Position numbers and translations under genes: made by a program. A stretch of DNA of 64,000 bases from Pseudomonas izuensis (GTDB lineage Bacteria; Pseudomonadota; Gammaproteobacteria; Pseudomonadales; Pseudomonadaceae): NCBI RefSeq assembly GCF_009861505.1, contig NZ_WTFT01000004.1, positions 402,503 through 466,502 of the forward strand. Reading direction: 5' to 3'. The notes under the pieces were generated by a model. It had not been told where the DNA came from. It was given only the letters and a program-made list of their open reading frames with translations, and made no database searches. The stretch's first letter is position 1. Every line of letters begins with the position of its first letter. Below are positions 45,167 through 54,351 of the stretch, piece after piece.

Positions 45167-46672
45167 TTACTGGACTTCGCCAGTGCTGCCAAACTTGCTC
45201 ATCAGGAAACCGACAAATTCTTCGACGGTCATTTTCTGGCCGTTGAACTCCACCTGGTTGTTGGCGTAGTGCAATTTGCTGACGATGTTGTTGCCCTCCA
45301 GTTTGGCCAACTGCGAACCGACAGCCATGCTGCTGAACATGTCGGCCGTAGCGCTGGCCTGATCGGCGACCAGTTTGACGTCGGTCTGTCCGTCGATTTG
45401 CGACTGCACGGTGAGCACGTCAATGATCATCGGTTTGGACACTTGCAGATTGAAATCCAGCAACGCAATCAACTGCCGGACCAGTTGATCGGCCGGCAGG
45501 TCGATCGCTTGCGGTTTGGTCAGGTCAAGCACCAGGTTGGCGCGGCTTTCGCCATTGGTGGTGTTGAACGACAGGTTCTCCAACGCGACCTGCGGACCGG
45601 CCGCGAGCAATTGCTCCAGTTGGGTCTTGAGCTGCGCCTCTTCGGCTTCGGTCAGTTGAAGCTCCGGTGCCGGTTGACCCGCCGCAGTCGCCTCGGCAAC
45701 GGCCTGTTCATACGGTTGCAGTCGGGTCTGGTAAATCTGCATCAACGCCATGGCGGAGGGAATGTCGAGGTTCTTCAGGCTCAAGGCCATCTGCGCAGTA
45801 CCGACAGCCTTGCCGTTCAGGGACACTTCCCCAATCTTGTAATCGGCGCGCCCCGATGCGTTGGTGCCTGATTCCGAAGTCTGGTTCTTCATTTCGAAAT
45901 TCTTGAAGCCCAGCACCGACTGTTTCGGGCCAAAGGTGGTCTTGCTGTTGCTCAGCTCGACGGTGTTCTCGCCGGTGTAGTAACCGTAAGTACTTTTGCT
46001 CAGGTTGCTGGCCAGCGTCAGGCCGCTCAACTCGACCTGCACCGGTGTCTGGTCTTCGGCAACGGTAGTCAGTTTCAGACTGTCCATATAACCGTCGGCC
46101 TTGACCTTCTGCGCCTGGGCAGAGGCCGCAACATCAATCTTCAGACCGGAAAATTTCATGCTGGATTTGTCATCCAGCGCCGTTTCCAGCGGCAGCAATT
46201 CCAGCGAGCCTTTGGTGGAGTTGTCGTAGCCGATGTTCACCACGCCTTTAAGCGGCGAAGCCTCCTGGGCGGCGGCGAACCATTTTTCCGTGACCGGCGT
46301 TTTTTCCAGCTCGTAATGACTGGTGACCATGACCGGCAACCACTTCAGCGACACCAGGCGCGAGAACGGCAACGGCCCATGTTCGAGGCGATCGACGAAC
46401 AGCAGCTCGACCGGCGCCTCGCCGAACATTTCACCTTCAGCCTTGAGGCGATAATGCGCGGTGCTGCTGAATACGTGGCGTTCCAGCGACACCAGTTCCA
46501 CCGTCGCCGTGCCTTTATGCCCGACCAGCGCGGCCTGCAATTGCTGGTTGACGTCGGCCAGGGAGGTGTTCAGCACGCTTTCGATTTTGGTGCCGGTGTA
46601 CCACGCCCCGCCGACGCTGATTGCGCCAATGGCGACAACAATGCCCAGAAGCACGCCTGCTGATTTATTCAT
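45167..46672 (-). CDS. DUF945 (YdgA-like) envelope protein
   Basis: From the ATG at 46672 the protein is 501 residues: MNKSAGVLLGIVVAIGAISV is a signal anchor, followed by a long periplasmic region of the DUF945/YdgA type. An in-frame start five codons earlier is possible. Repeated beta-rich segments (SMKFSGLKIDVAAS, LDIPSAMALMQIYQ) are typical. The Pseudomonas family is conserved and lacks a defined enzymatic function; E. coli YdgA affects motility and the envelope. A strong terminator follows. It stands alone. Confidence 0.85.
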   Translation of the reverse strand: MNKSAGVLLGIVVAIGAISVGGAWYTGTKIESVLNTSLADVNQQLQAALVGHKGTATVELVSLERHVFSSTAHYRLKAEGEMFGEAPVELLFVDRLEHGPLPFSRLVSLKWLPVMVTSHYELEKTPVTEKWFAAAQEASPLKGVVNIGYDNSTKGSLELLPLETALDDKSSMKFSGLKIDVAASAQAQKVKADGYMDSLKLTTVAEDQTPVQVELSGLTLASNLSKSTYGYYTGENTVELSNSKTTFGPKQSVLGFKNFEMKNQTSESGTNASGRADYKIGEVSLNGKAVGTAQMALSLKNLDIPSAMALMQIYQTRLQPYEQAVAEATAAGQPAPELQLTEAEEAQLKTQLEQLLAAGPQVALENLSFNTTNGESRANLVLDLTKPQAIDLPADQLVRQLIALLDFNLQVSKPMIIDVLTVQSQIDGQTDVKLVADQASATADMFSSMAVGSQLAKLEGNNIVSKLHYANNQVEFNGQKMTVEEFVGFLMSKFGSTGEVQ

Positions 46673-46842
46673 GAATGACCCGATCAATGTCCGTTGTTGA
46701 AGGTGTGGTCGTCTTCCCTGAACCCATGACGGGTGGCGGTCACGACTGCGCTTGAAGTGGGGTGCAGATTAGCACCCGGCGCGCGGGGCGGCCCAATGAT
46801 TAAAGGTGAAAGAGTGTCATGGGAGGTGTTCATGAGATCGCC

Positions 46843-46909
46843 ATCGCGAGCAAGCTTTGCTCCCACAGGAGACCTGCATTCCCTTGTGGGAGCAAAGCTT
46901 GCTCGCGAT
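46843..46909. repeat. REP pair, GCGAGCAAGCTTTGCTCCC type
   Basis: Inverted arms TCGCGAGCAAGCTTTGCTCC and its complement separated by about 25 bases. A second copy of this type lies at 53802. Confidence 0.88.
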
Positions 46910-46933
46910 GGCGTCAGACCAGGCAACATCGAA

Positions 46934-47569
46934 TCAGGAATACTGCACTTCGATCTCATCCAGCTGATGATCAAAGGTTTTCAGCCGTGCGGTCCAGGTG
47001 TACACCAGCACTTCAAAATCCCGGTTGATCACCGCCCCGCCCGTCACTTCCCCACGGGGGTCGCAGAAGTCCAGCTGATACCGTTCGCGGGCCATGGCGG
47101 TGGCAACATCAGCCAGTTCCCGGGCATTGTTGAGCCAGTGCCGGCCGTCGTCCGCCACTTGCCTGTCCAGCTCCAGGCATTGCTTCTTCAGGGTTTCGAG
47201 GCTTTTTTCCAGCGGCGTGCCGGTGAGTTCGCCCATGACCTCCTGGAACGTACGCCCCGGTTGCCAGTAACTGCCCCAGAAATAGCGGTCGAACACCGTC
47301 TCGACACGGCGCAGCGCGACCTTGGTGTCCCAGATCAGCACCAGGGTCTTGCCTTGTTCGAGTTGTCTTTTCTTGATCCGCTGAGTCTGGACCGACGCCC
47401 AGGCCACCACCGCGATGGACATCGCAGCGATCAACGCGACGGCACTGTCGAGAAACACCAGCGCCTTGTCGATCTGGTGGGCCAGCATGATGCCGTAGAA
47501 ATACGTTGCCGTGAGCAGCACCAACGCCACGACGGCACACCAGAAGCCGAGAGCATAAGGGTTTTTCAT
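46934..47569 (-). CDS. Two-helix inner-membrane protein, unknown
   Basis: From the ATG at 47569 (MKNPYALGFWCAVVALVLLT) the protein has 211 residues with two membrane helices (about 8-28 and 40-60) and a long cytoplasmic helical domain (about 65-211). Start candidates lie up to 18 codons further upstream; GGGGAAACC sits just before the chosen ATG. I do not recognise a family. It is a lone gene between the DUF945 gene and the efflux operon. Conserved hypothetical membrane protein. Confidence 0.65.
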   Translation of the reverse strand: MKNPYALGFWCAVVALVLLTATYFYGIMLAHQIDKALVFLDSAVALIAAMSIAVVAWASVQTQRIKKRQLEQGKTLVLIWDTKVALRRVETVFDRYFWGSYWQPGRTFQEVMGELTGTPLEKSLETLKKQCLELDRQVADDGRHWLNNARELADVATAMARERYQLDFCDPRGEVTGGAVINRDFEVLVYTWTARLKTFDHQLDEIEVQYS

Positions 47570-47660
47570 TATTGGTTTCCCCATGACCTGCGCAAGCCTG
47601 TGCGAAGCAAGGGCGTTTTTCACGAACGCCCTTTCAACACTTCAAAGCATAGCAACGGCC

Positions 47661-49109
47661 TCAGGGTTTGCCGGAGTTCGACGCTTGCGTTCGTCCGCTT
47701 TCCCAACCGCCACCCAATGCCAGGAACAGATTGATCTGACCAGCGGCCACTTGGGTATTGGCAGCGGCCAGTTGCGCGCGGACATCGGTGTAGGTTCGGG
47801 TGGCTTGCAAGTCGGCGAGGAACGAGGCGCGACCGGCCTGAAAGAAACGGTGAGTCTGGTCGGCCGCCAGTTTCGCCGATTGCTCGGCGTCCGCCAGGGC
47901 GTCACGACGTTGCAGCAAGGCGGAATACTGGGCAAGGCTTGTCTGGGTTTCGCGGATCGCGTTGAGCACCACACCGTCGAACTGCGCCAGGGCACCTTGA
48001 GTGGCTGCTTCGGCTTCGCGGATGCGCGCGCGGGCGCCGTTGGTCGGCACGGTCCAGGTCAGCGAAGGTCCGAAGCCCCAACGGTTGGTGGAGGGCTCAC
48101 CGAGGTTCTCCAGAATACCCACGGTGCCGACCGTCGCACCGATACTGACGTCCGGGTACAACTGAGCCGTGGCGATGCCGATCGTCGCGGTCGAAGCCGC
48201 CAGTCGGCGCTCCGCTTGCCGTACGTCGGGGCGACGCTTGAGCAGTGAAGCGCCATCGCCCACCGGCACCAATTGGGCGATTTTCGGCAGTTCGGCGCAG
48301 CTATCGGTCCCGGCCGGCAATTGATCTACCGGTTTAGCCAACAACATCGACAGGCGGAACAGCCCGGCCTGGCGCTCCGCTTCATAACGCGGCATGTCGG
48401 CGCGCAAGGATTTGAATTGGGTTTGCGAACGGGTGACCTGGGTTTCATCGCCACGCCCGGCGTCGCGCAGACGCTGGATCAATGTGGTGCTCTGGGCTTG
48501 CAGATCCAGGGAATGCTGGGCGATTTCCCGCTCTTCGTTGGCCGCGCACACTTGGGTGTAGGCGCGTACCACCTCGGCCACCACGGTAATGCGTGCAGTG
48601 TCGGCGGCGGCTTGGGTCGCATCGGCACTGGCCTTGGCCGCTTCGATGCCGCGCTGCAGCTTGCCGAACAGATCGAATTGGTACGACGCGCTGATGGCGA
48701 TTTCGCCGATGTTGGCCACCGGCACCTTCTCCGGCAGCAAGAACGCTTCACCGGACTCCTGCAAACGCTGGGCGCCCATCTTCACGCCGCCGCTCCAGCC
48801 ACCCGCCGCCTCGGCCTCGTCGACCTGGGCGCGGGATCGTTGCAGGTTGGCCGCTGCCACGCGCAAATCCGTATTGGACGCCATGGCCTGCTGGATCATC
48901 TGGTCAAGTCGCGGATCCCGATACAGGCGCCACCAATCGGCAGGCACCGGGTCCGAAACCACAGGCTTGCCATCAACCGCCAGTTTGCCCTGCAAGTCTT
49001 CACGGTGGATCGCGGCCTCGTCCGGCAGGTGATAATCCGGTCCGACCACCTGACACGCCGACAGCAGCAAGCCCAAACCGGCAACCATCAAACCCGAGGC
49101 CTTGTTCAT
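47661..49109 (-). CDS. NodT-family outer-membrane efflux lipoprotein (AaeAB-linked)
   Basis: Product of 482 residues, lipobox LLSACQ (Cys about 19) followed by VVGPDYHLP, the NodT/OprM signature. Two repeats of the outer-membrane factor domain follow. It is the last gene of a minus-strand efflux operon: marR, aaeB-like, DUF1656, HlyD-like, NodT. The start overlaps the HlyD stop codon by 4 bases. It forms the outer-membrane channel for the AaeB-type pump. Substrates are probably aromatic acids or similar compounds. Confidence 0.9.
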   Translation of the reverse strand: MNKASGLMVAGLGLLLSACQVVGPDYHLPDEAAIHREDLQGKLAVDGKPVVSDPVPADWWRLYRDPRLDQMIQQAMASNTDLRVAAANLQRSRAQVDEAEAAGGWSGGVKMGAQRLQESGEAFLLPEKVPVANIGEIAISASYQFDLFGKLQRGIEAAKASADATQAAADTARITVVAEVVRAYTQVCAANEEREIAQHSLDLQAQSTTLIQRLRDAGRGDETQVTRSQTQFKSLRADMPRYEAERQAGLFRLSMLLAKPVDQLPAGTDSCAELPKIAQLVPVGDGASLLKRRPDVRQAERRLAASTATIGIATAQLYPDVSIGATVGTVGILENLGEPSTNRWGFGPSLTWTVPTNGARARIREAEAATQGALAQFDGVVLNAIRETQTSLAQYSALLQRRDALADAEQSAKLAADQTHRFFQAGRASFLADLQATRTYTDVRAQLAAANTQVAAGQINLFLALGGGWESGRTQASNSGKP

Positions 49110-49993
49110 TGCGCTGGCTCCCGTTTCTGATCGTCAATGATCGACACGGTGGCCGTACGCCCGGCGATCATGCGGAAGTCCGCCGGTACGTCATCGAAAG
49201 CAATCCTCACCGGAATCCGCTGGGCCAGCCGCACCCAACTGAACGCCGGGTTGACGTTGGGCAACAGGTTGTTGCCGCTGGTGCGATCCCGGTCTTCGAT
49301 ACCGGCGACGATGCTTTCCACGTGGCCACGCAACCGCGCGCGGTCGCCAATCACGCGGATATCGACGCTTTGGCCAACCTGAATGCCATCCAGTTTGGTT
49401 TCTTCGAAATAGCCGTCGATGTGAAAGGAATTGCTGTCGACCACCGACAACACCGGCCGGCCGGCACTGACAAATTCCTGGGTACGCGGCGCGCGGTCGT
49501 TGACGTAGCCGTCCACCGGGCTGCGGATCACCGAGCGGTCGAGGTTGAGCTGAGCACTGTCGACGGCCACCTGGGCTTCCATCAACGCCACTTGGGCGCG
49601 GGCTACCTTGGACTGGCTTTCTTCCAGCTGTTCGCCCGGCACCAGATTGCCCAGGCCCTTGTTGCGCTTGGCTTCGCGCTGGGCCTGGGCGAGGGTTTCC
49701 TCGCGGTCGGCCACCGCCGCTTTCGCCTGACGCAAGGCCAGTTTGAATCGGTCCGGGTCAATGCTGAACAGCACTTGCCCGCGCTTGACCAACTGGTTAT
49801 CGCGCACTTCCACCTGCTGGATCAGCCCGGACACGTCCGGGGCGATTTGCACGATGTCGGCGCGGATGTGCCCGTCGCGGGTCCAGGGGGCGAACATGTA
49901 ATACATCACCATGCGCCAGACCACGACGACCGCGAAGGTCACGATCAACAGGGTCAGGACCACACGGCCAATGGTCAAAAAGGGTTTTTTCAT
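49106..49993 (-). CDS. HlyD/AaeA-like membrane-fusion protein
   Basis: Product of 295 residues: a signal anchor (about 8-30, VVLTLLIVTFAVVVVWRMVM), biotinyl-lipoyl-like halves (IVQIAPDVSGLIQQVEVRDN and VNDRAPRTQEFVSAG), and a helical hairpin (about 90-150). It bridges the FUSC-type pump to the outer-membrane factor. It overlaps both the DUF1656 gene and the NodT gene by 4 bases each. AaeA-type by association with an AaeB-like pump. Confidence 0.9.
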   Translation of the reverse strand: MKKPFLTIGRVVLTLLIVTFAVVVVWRMVMYYMFAPWTRDGHIRADIVQIAPDVSGLIQQVEVRDNQLVKRGQVLFSIDPDRFKLALRQAKAAVADREETLAQAQREAKRNKGLGNLVPGEQLEESQSKVARAQVALMEAQVAVDSAQLNLDRSVIRSPVDGYVNDRAPRTQEFVSAGRPVLSVVDSNSFHIDGYFEETKLDGIQVGQSVDIRVIGDRARLRGHVESIVAGIEDRDRTSGNNLLPNVNPAFSWVRLAQRIPVRIAFDDVPADFRMIAGRTATVSIIDDQKREPAQ

Positions 49994-50199
49994 GTCATCA
50001 GGTATCGACTGAGTGAATTCACGGCGCCAAGCAGCAAGGCGTAGAGAGCCACGTTAAACAATGCCCGGTGCCAGACCAGACGGTAAAAGTGCAAGCGCGT
50101 CAGCACCCCGTGCACCAGCAGGTACAACACATACGTAATGCCCATCAGCACCAGCAGCGTGGGCAGGAACACCCCGCCGATATCCAGATCACCGATCAT
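49990..50199 (-). CDS. DUF1656 (AaeX-like) small membrane protein
   Basis: A 69-residue protein with two membrane helices (MIGDLDIGGVFLPTLLVLMG and a second segment LFNVALYALLLGAV). This is the DUF1656/AaeX family, always encoded between the FUSC pump and its membrane-fusion protein. It overlaps both neighbours by 4 bases. Possibly a small accessory of the efflux complex; its role is not known. Confidence 0.88.
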   Translation of the reverse strand: MIGDLDIGGVFLPTLLVLMGITYVLYLLVHGVLTRLHFYRLVWHRALFNVALYALLLGAVNSLSRYLMT

Positions 50200-52268
50200 A
50201 AAGGCGCTCCATCGATGCCATGGGGAAGCGGTTCTTCGAGTTCGACGGAACCGACAAATTCGACACCGGGCAACAACGCCAGGCGCAGGCCGCTCAAGGC
50301 GTGCAGCAGATGCAGACGGGTTTCATCGTCACCCGCACCAGCAAGGGCGCGGCGGGTGCGATCCATGGTCATCAGCAGTGGGCTGGGTGCCGGCAGGCGT
50401 TCGCCGGCCTTCAGGCACGCCTTGAAGTATTCGCCGACCTCCGCCACCACCTGGCGCAACAGAGCCTGCGGTACGCCGTGAACCCGTGGCGTATAGGCGA
50501 GCACGTCCAGCAGATTCAGCGCCACACGCACTTCTCGCAGGGCGATGCCGGTGTCCTGGCCGGTCATGGCCAGGCGCGGTAAATGCTGCATCAAGCGATC
50601 CAGCACCTGCACACCCAGCTGCCGGTGTTCGGCCAGCGTCGCAGGCTCAGTGAGGCTGACAATGTCGCGCCAGCTGAAACGGGTCAGGCGCTTGGCTGCC
50701 AGTTCGGCGCCGAATGGCCGGGCAACCAGGGTCCAGATGAACGCAAACAGCAAACCGATGGGACCGGCCAGGTTGGAGTTGGCGAAACTGAGGAAATCCG
50801 CGTCGTAGGCGCCCTGGATACTGATGAAGGACGAGGTGTTGACGAGGGTCAGCAGCATGCCGAGGTAAAACTGCGGCTTGACCGTCAGGGTGCCGGCGCA
50901 AATGAACGGCACGGCAAACGCCAGCACCAGCATCGGGAAGTCATGCAGGTTGGGCAGCACCAGAAACAGGTAAAGGCTGGCGAACAGCACCGACATCGCC
51001 GTCCAGAAAAAGAACCGGTAAATCTGCGGTGCCGGGTCGTCCATCGAGGCGAAGAAGCTGCACGCAACGGCTGCCAGAATCACCGCACTGCCACCGTTGG
51101 TCCAGCCAAGCAGAATCCACAGCACCGACGCGACAATGATCGCGGTCACAGTGGACGCCGCCGAATAAAGCATCAGGCCACGATCCAGAAACGGCGTCAG
51201 CCGGCCCAGCCGCCAATGGCGATACACCGCGCGCCAGCTCGCCTGGTTTTCGCACTGGATGGCGATTTGCAGACTGCGACAGTCTTGCCACAGATCGATC
51301 CATTCGCCCAGACGATAGAGGGCATTGGAGAAAAGCAGCTGCTTGCGATCCTCCAGCGCCTCGGCACTGGGTTGCAGGGCTTCGAGCTGATCCTTCAACG
51401 CCTGCCATCGATCAATGTCGGCGTCTTTATGCTGCAGCCATTCGGTGGTGGCCCCGAGCAGTGGCGCGAACTTGTCCACAAGCTCTGGGGTGCGCCGTTC
51501 GAGGGCGTAAAGCGCATCGTCGAGGGCATCGATGACGGGCAGCAGGTGAATCATGCGCCCGCGCAGTTCCTTGGTATTACGCACGGTTTGCGGTCGCGAG
51601 CCCTCGTGGGGCAACTGGCCGATCATCAATTCCAGGCTGTTGAAGGTCGCGACCATCGACGCACGCAAGCCACTGACTTCATCCGGTTGCACGTTGCGGC
51701 TGAGAAACCGCTGGCTGTACGTCGACGCATCGGCAAACCATTTGCTCACCGAATCGTTGAACACCGGTGCCAGCCGCCGGGGCCAGAACATCGCGCCGAC
51801 CACCGCCGCGACGGCGATACCGAGGAAGATTTCCTCGGTGCGCGACTCGGCGATGTCCCACACCGCCAGCGGGTTATCCACCACCGGCAAGGCGATCAGC
51901 GGCAAGGTGTAACCGGCGAGCATCAAGGCGTAGTTGTTGGCCGTTCGCAGGTGCAGGGACAGGAACAGCAAGATCCCCGTCCAGAGTGCAATGACCAGCA
52001 CCAGCAAATAAGGGCTCTGGACAAACATCGGCACGAACAACACCGCCGCCGCGGCGCCCAGAAAGGTACCGATCGCACGGTACAACGCCTTGGAACTGGT
52101 GGGGCCGACGAAGGGGTTGGAAACGATATACACCGTGGCCATCGCCCAGTACGGACGCGGCATTTGCATGAGCAGGGCGATATACAGCGCGATCATCGAC
52201 GCCGCGAAGGTTCGCACACCGAAGAACCAGTCCCGCGCCGGGGGCATGCCGGAAAAGAAACCGTTCAA
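50196..52268 (-). CDS. FUSC-family efflux pump, AaeB-like
   Basis: Product of 690 residues. The fusaric acid resistance/AaeB architecture shows two blocks of membrane helices (about 20-180 and 365-525), each followed by a cytoplasmic helical region. Motifs such as YWAMATVYIVSNPFVGPTSS identify the family. It exports aromatic or weak organic acids together with the HlyD and NodT proteins of the operon. It overlaps marR and DUF1656 by 4 bases each, so control by MarR is likely. Confidence 0.92.
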   Translation of the reverse strand: MNGFFSGMPPARDWFFGVRTFAASMIALYIALLMQMPRPYWAMATVYIVSNPFVGPTSSKALYRAIGTFLGAAAAVLFVPMFVQSPYLLVLVIALWTGILLFLSLHLRTANNYALMLAGYTLPLIALPVVDNPLAVWDIAESRTEEIFLGIAVAAVVGAMFWPRRLAPVFNDSVSKWFADASTYSQRFLSRNVQPDEVSGLRASMVATFNSLELMIGQLPHEGSRPQTVRNTKELRGRMIHLLPVIDALDDALYALERRTPELVDKFAPLLGATTEWLQHKDADIDRWQALKDQLEALQPSAEALEDRKQLLFSNALYRLGEWIDLWQDCRSLQIAIQCENQASWRAVYRHWRLGRLTPFLDRGLMLYSAASTVTAIIVASVLWILLGWTNGGSAVILAAVACSFFASMDDPAPQIYRFFFWTAMSVLFASLYLFLVLPNLHDFPMLVLAFAVPFICAGTLTVKPQFYLGMLLTLVNTSSFISIQGAYDADFLSFANSNLAGPIGLLFAFIWTLVARPFGAELAAKRLTRFSWRDIVSLTEPATLAEHRQLGVQVLDRLMQHLPRLAMTGQDTGIALREVRVALNLLDVLAYTPRVHGVPQALLRQVVAEVGEYFKACLKAGERLPAPSPLLMTMDRTRRALAGAGDDETRLHLLHALSGLRLALLPGVEFVGSVELEEPLPHGIDGAPL

Positions 52269-52732
52269 GAGTAGGTCACCGGCAATTGGCCCGCCGACTC
52301 GAAGGCTTTCAACACACGCAACGCAGCCTCCAGGTCACGCTGGTCGATGCCTTCGAGCACTTCATTGCGCAATCGCACCAGTTCCATCTCGACCGTTTGC
52401 ACCAGCATACGACCCGTACCGGTCAGGCTCAGGCATTTGGCGCGGCGGTCCTGGGTGTCTTCCGTGCGGCAGACATGACCGGCATGACACAGCTGGTCCA
52501 GAAGTCGCACCAACGACGGGCTCTCCATCCCGGACGCCTGCGCCACGGCCACCTGCCGGACACCATCGCCCAAACGCCCGATCATCAACAACGGGACGGC
52601 ACAGGCTTCGGATATTCCATAGTTGACCAGCGTCGTCTGGCAGATTTTGCGCCAATGCCGGGCGGCCACCACCATGGAGCTGCTGATGTTCATCTGCAGA
52701 GCGTCGAGATTATTCGGCACGAGGGAAAACAC
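52265..52732 (-). CDS. MarR-family regulator of the efflux operon
   Basis: Product of 155 residues from a GTG at 52732; alternatives are a GTG four codons in (52720) and an ATG at 52693. The winged helix of the MarR family is seen (about 50-120), with VAQASGMESPSLVRLLDQLC as recognition region and DRRAKCLSLTGTGR as wing. It is the first gene of the aaeB-type operon, so it probably represses its own transcription and responds to an exported aromatic compound. An inverted repeat GTTAG-TTTG-CTAAC lies just upstream. Confidence 0.85.
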   Translation of the reverse strand: MFSLVPNNLDALQMNISSSMVVAARHWRKICQTTLVNYGISEACAVPLLMIGRLGDGVRQVAVAQASGMESPSLVRLLDQLCHAGHVCRTEDTQDRRAKCLSLTGTGRMLVQTVEMELVRLRNEVLEGIDQRDLEAALRVLKAFESAGQLPVTYS

Positions 52733-52737
52733 ACACT

Positions 52738-52751
52738 GTTAGTTTGCTAAC
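52738..52751. promoter_or_regulatory. Dyad at the marR promoter (candidate MarR operator)
   Basis: Perfect inverted repeat GTTAG-TTTG-CTAAC immediately upstream of the MarR start, in an AT-rich segment. Position fits autorepression. Confidence 0.5.
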
Positions 52752-52914
52752 TATCAATATGGCACTGGAAGGGATTTACCGTCAAGTTTTGAAACAAATT
52801 GGCAGCCATGAACAAACGCACGCCAAGGGTCGCTATGGTGTTTGAAGGTTTTTCAGCCCTGGGTATCAAACCATGCATAAGTACCCACCGACAGAATTAG
52901 GAATCTGTAGACCT

Positions 52915-53196
52915 TCAGCGTTTCTTGGCCCGCTCGTAGACTTCACTACATTCGCGCTTTCCGACCGCAACCACAGAAACGACCACCCTCTCGTCAATAA
53001 CCTCATAGACCAGACGGTATCCCGAGGACTTCAGCTTGATTTTGTAGCAATCAGGCAGGCCATGTAGTGCGTCGGATTGGATTCGAGGCAGCTCAAGTCG
53101 TTCAGCCAGTTTCTTTTTGAATTGCTCACGCAACGTATGCCCCAGTTTGTCCCACTCCTTGCGTGCGGACGGCAGGAATTCGAGTTTATAGGTCAT
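52915..53196 (-). CDS. RelE/ParE-family toxin
   Basis: A 93-residue basic protein, MTYKLEFLPSARKEWDKLGH, with the RelE fold text IKLKSSGYRLVYEVIDERVV and a C-terminal block VVAVGKRECSEVYERAKKR. RelE toxins cleave mRNA at the ribosome; the Arg and Lys residues of that block match this type. The start overlaps the antitoxin gene by 11 bases, a normal type II arrangement. It forms a pair with the Phd/YefM-like protein at 53186. Confidence 0.9.
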   Translation of the reverse strand: MTYKLEFLPSARKEWDKLGHTLREQFKKKLAERLELPRIQSDALHGLPDCYKIKLKSSGYRLVYEVIDERVVVSVVAVGKRECSEVYERAKKR

Positions 53197-53431
53197 CCAG
53201 GGTTACCGGGATCGGCGTTTCATGACGACGAGAACGAACGATATCCGCCAACGCAAGATCATCGAGGCGCTCCATCATCGCCTCAAAGACATCCGCCGGG
53301 ACCATGTACCCCATGACCCGATTGTGATTCAGAACCGCGACGGGGCCGCCGTGGGCACCATTTAAAACGGCCGTCGGGTTTTTCTTTAACTCGGAAACAC
53401 TAACAGCCATGTCGGCCAGAACACTTTGCAT
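53186..53431 (-). CDS. Phd/YefM-family antitoxin
   Basis: An 81-residue protein: the N-terminal Phd/YefM DNA-binding fold (MAVSVSELKKNPTAVLNGAH, then GPVAVLNHNRVMGYMVPADV) and a C-terminal acidic toxin-binding tail (about 55-81). It neutralises the RelE-type toxin and probably represses the operon through the palindrome at 53438-53453. The start could also be the internal ATG at codon 8. It stands before the toxin gene in the transcript. Confidence 0.9.
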   Translation of the reverse strand: MQSVLADMAVSVSELKKNPTAVLNGAHGGPVAVLNHNRVMGYMVPADVFEAMMERLDDLALADIVRSRRHETPIPVTLDDL

Positions 53432-53437
53432 AATAAA

Positions 53438-53453
53438 GACCTCAAATGAGGTC
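53438..53453. promoter_or_regulatory. Palindromic operator of the toxin-antitoxin pair
   Basis: Perfect 7-base inverted repeat GACCTCA-AA-TGAGGTC, six bases upstream of the antitoxin start codon at 53431. This is where Phd/YefM-type antitoxins autoregulate. Confidence 0.65.
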
Positions 53454-53512
53454 GTAATAGTGGTCTATTTTTACCTCCCCGACAAATTTGAAATTTGCTT
53501 TCTATCGGATTT

Positions 53513-53758
53513 TCACACCCCCCGCCCCTTTCTCAACAGCACATCCAGCTGATCCACCACCTCCGCCCAATCGGCATCATCGAGAATTTCATTGCGCAAC
53601 AGTTCCGCCTGGCACGGGCTCCAGAAAAAGGCGTCCGCCAGATGCAATTCGGGTTTTAGCGGTGAGTGGGTGGCGATGAATTTGTCGATGTTTTCGGCGT
53701 CGTCAGGCAGGCCGAGTTGTTTGAACAGGGATGGGAGGCTGTGGGTTGGGTTTTCCAT
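53513..53758 (-). CDS. DUF2789-family protein
   Basis: An 81-residue protein starting MENPTHSLPSLFKQLGLPDD, with the conserved FIATHSPLKPELHLADAFFW and EVVDQLDVLL blocks of DUF2789. The family is cytoplasmic, common in gamma-proteobacteria, and of unknown function. AGGAGCCCGAC lies before the ATG. It stands alone between the toxin-antitoxin pair and a REP pair. Confidence 0.88.
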   Translation of the reverse strand: MENPTHSLPSLFKQLGLPDDAENIDKFIATHSPLKPELHLADAFFWSPCQAELLRNEILDDADWAEVVDQLDVLLRKGRGV

Positions 53759-53779
53759 GTCGGGCTCCTGTTAATCAAT

Positions 53780-53799
53780 AAAAAGACCGCTGCGCGGTC
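53780..53799 (-). terminator. Terminator downstream of the YbaK-like gene
   Basis: Stem GACCGC / GCGGTC with a T-run of five on the minus strand. It lies past the REP pair that follows the deacylase stop. Confidence 0.75.
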
Positions 53800-53801
53800 A
53801 A

Positions 53802-53864
53802 TCGCGAGCAAGCTTTGCTCCTACAGGTGACGCGTGCCCCTGTAGGAGCAAAGCTTGCTCGCGA
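53802..53864. repeat. REP pair, GCGAGCAAGCTTTGCTCC type
   Basis: Inverted arms TCGCGAGCAAGCTTTGCTCC and complement with a 22-base spacer; same type as the copy at 46843. Confidence 0.88.
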
Positions 53865-53889
53865 TGACGGCAGTGAAGACGCCACAAAT

Positions 53890-54351
53890 CTAATCACTCA
53901 GTTCCCGCACCTCCGCATGGGGCACCATTTTCAGGAAGTCCGGCATGTTCATATGCAGCAGGTTGATGTGGTTGCCGGCTTCCAGATAGATGTCTTTCTG
54001 ACGGGTCAGCAGGGGGTCGATGACCACCTCCAGTCCATAGGCTTCGCCAAGGGCGGGCACCGCGCCACGTTCGCAATCATCAAACAGGTGCGGCAGGTTG
54101 CTTTCCCGGGAGATCTGCCATTGACCACTGCTACGGACTTTGCTCAGGTCCAGGTGACGGCTGGCGGGCAGCACGGCCATCAGGTAGTGCCCGTGGTGGT
54201 CGTCGAGGATGACCGATTTGGCCACCCGTTCGGCGGGAATGCCCGCGACCCGCGCCGTTTCGAGGCTGCTGGCCGAATGGGGATGGGTGACGATGTCATA
54301 GTCGCATTGAGCCTTTTCCAGGCTTCTCTGCACGGTTCTAGCCATACGCAT
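53890..54351 (-). CDS. YbaK/ProX-type aminoacyl-tRNA deacylase domain protein
   Basis: From the ATG at 54351 (GAGGTG upstream) the product is 153 residues; two codons later there is another ATG. The YbaK/prolyl-tRNA editing fold is visible: SSLETARVAGIPAERVAKSV, ILDDHHGHYLMAVLPASRHL and the C-terminal loop YLEAGNHINLLHMN. These free-standing domains hydrolyse mischarged tRNAs such as Cys-, Ala- or Ser-tRNA(Pro); which one cannot be told. It is a single gene with a terminator beyond the REP pair. Confidence 0.88.
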   Translation of the reverse strand: MRMARTVQRSLEKAQCDYDIVTHPHSASSLETARVAGIPAERVAKSVILDDHHGHYLMAVLPASRHLDLSKVRSSGQWQISRESNLPHLFDDCERGAVPALGEAYGLEVVIDPLLTRQKDIYLEAGNHINLLHMNMPDFLKMVPHAEVRELSD

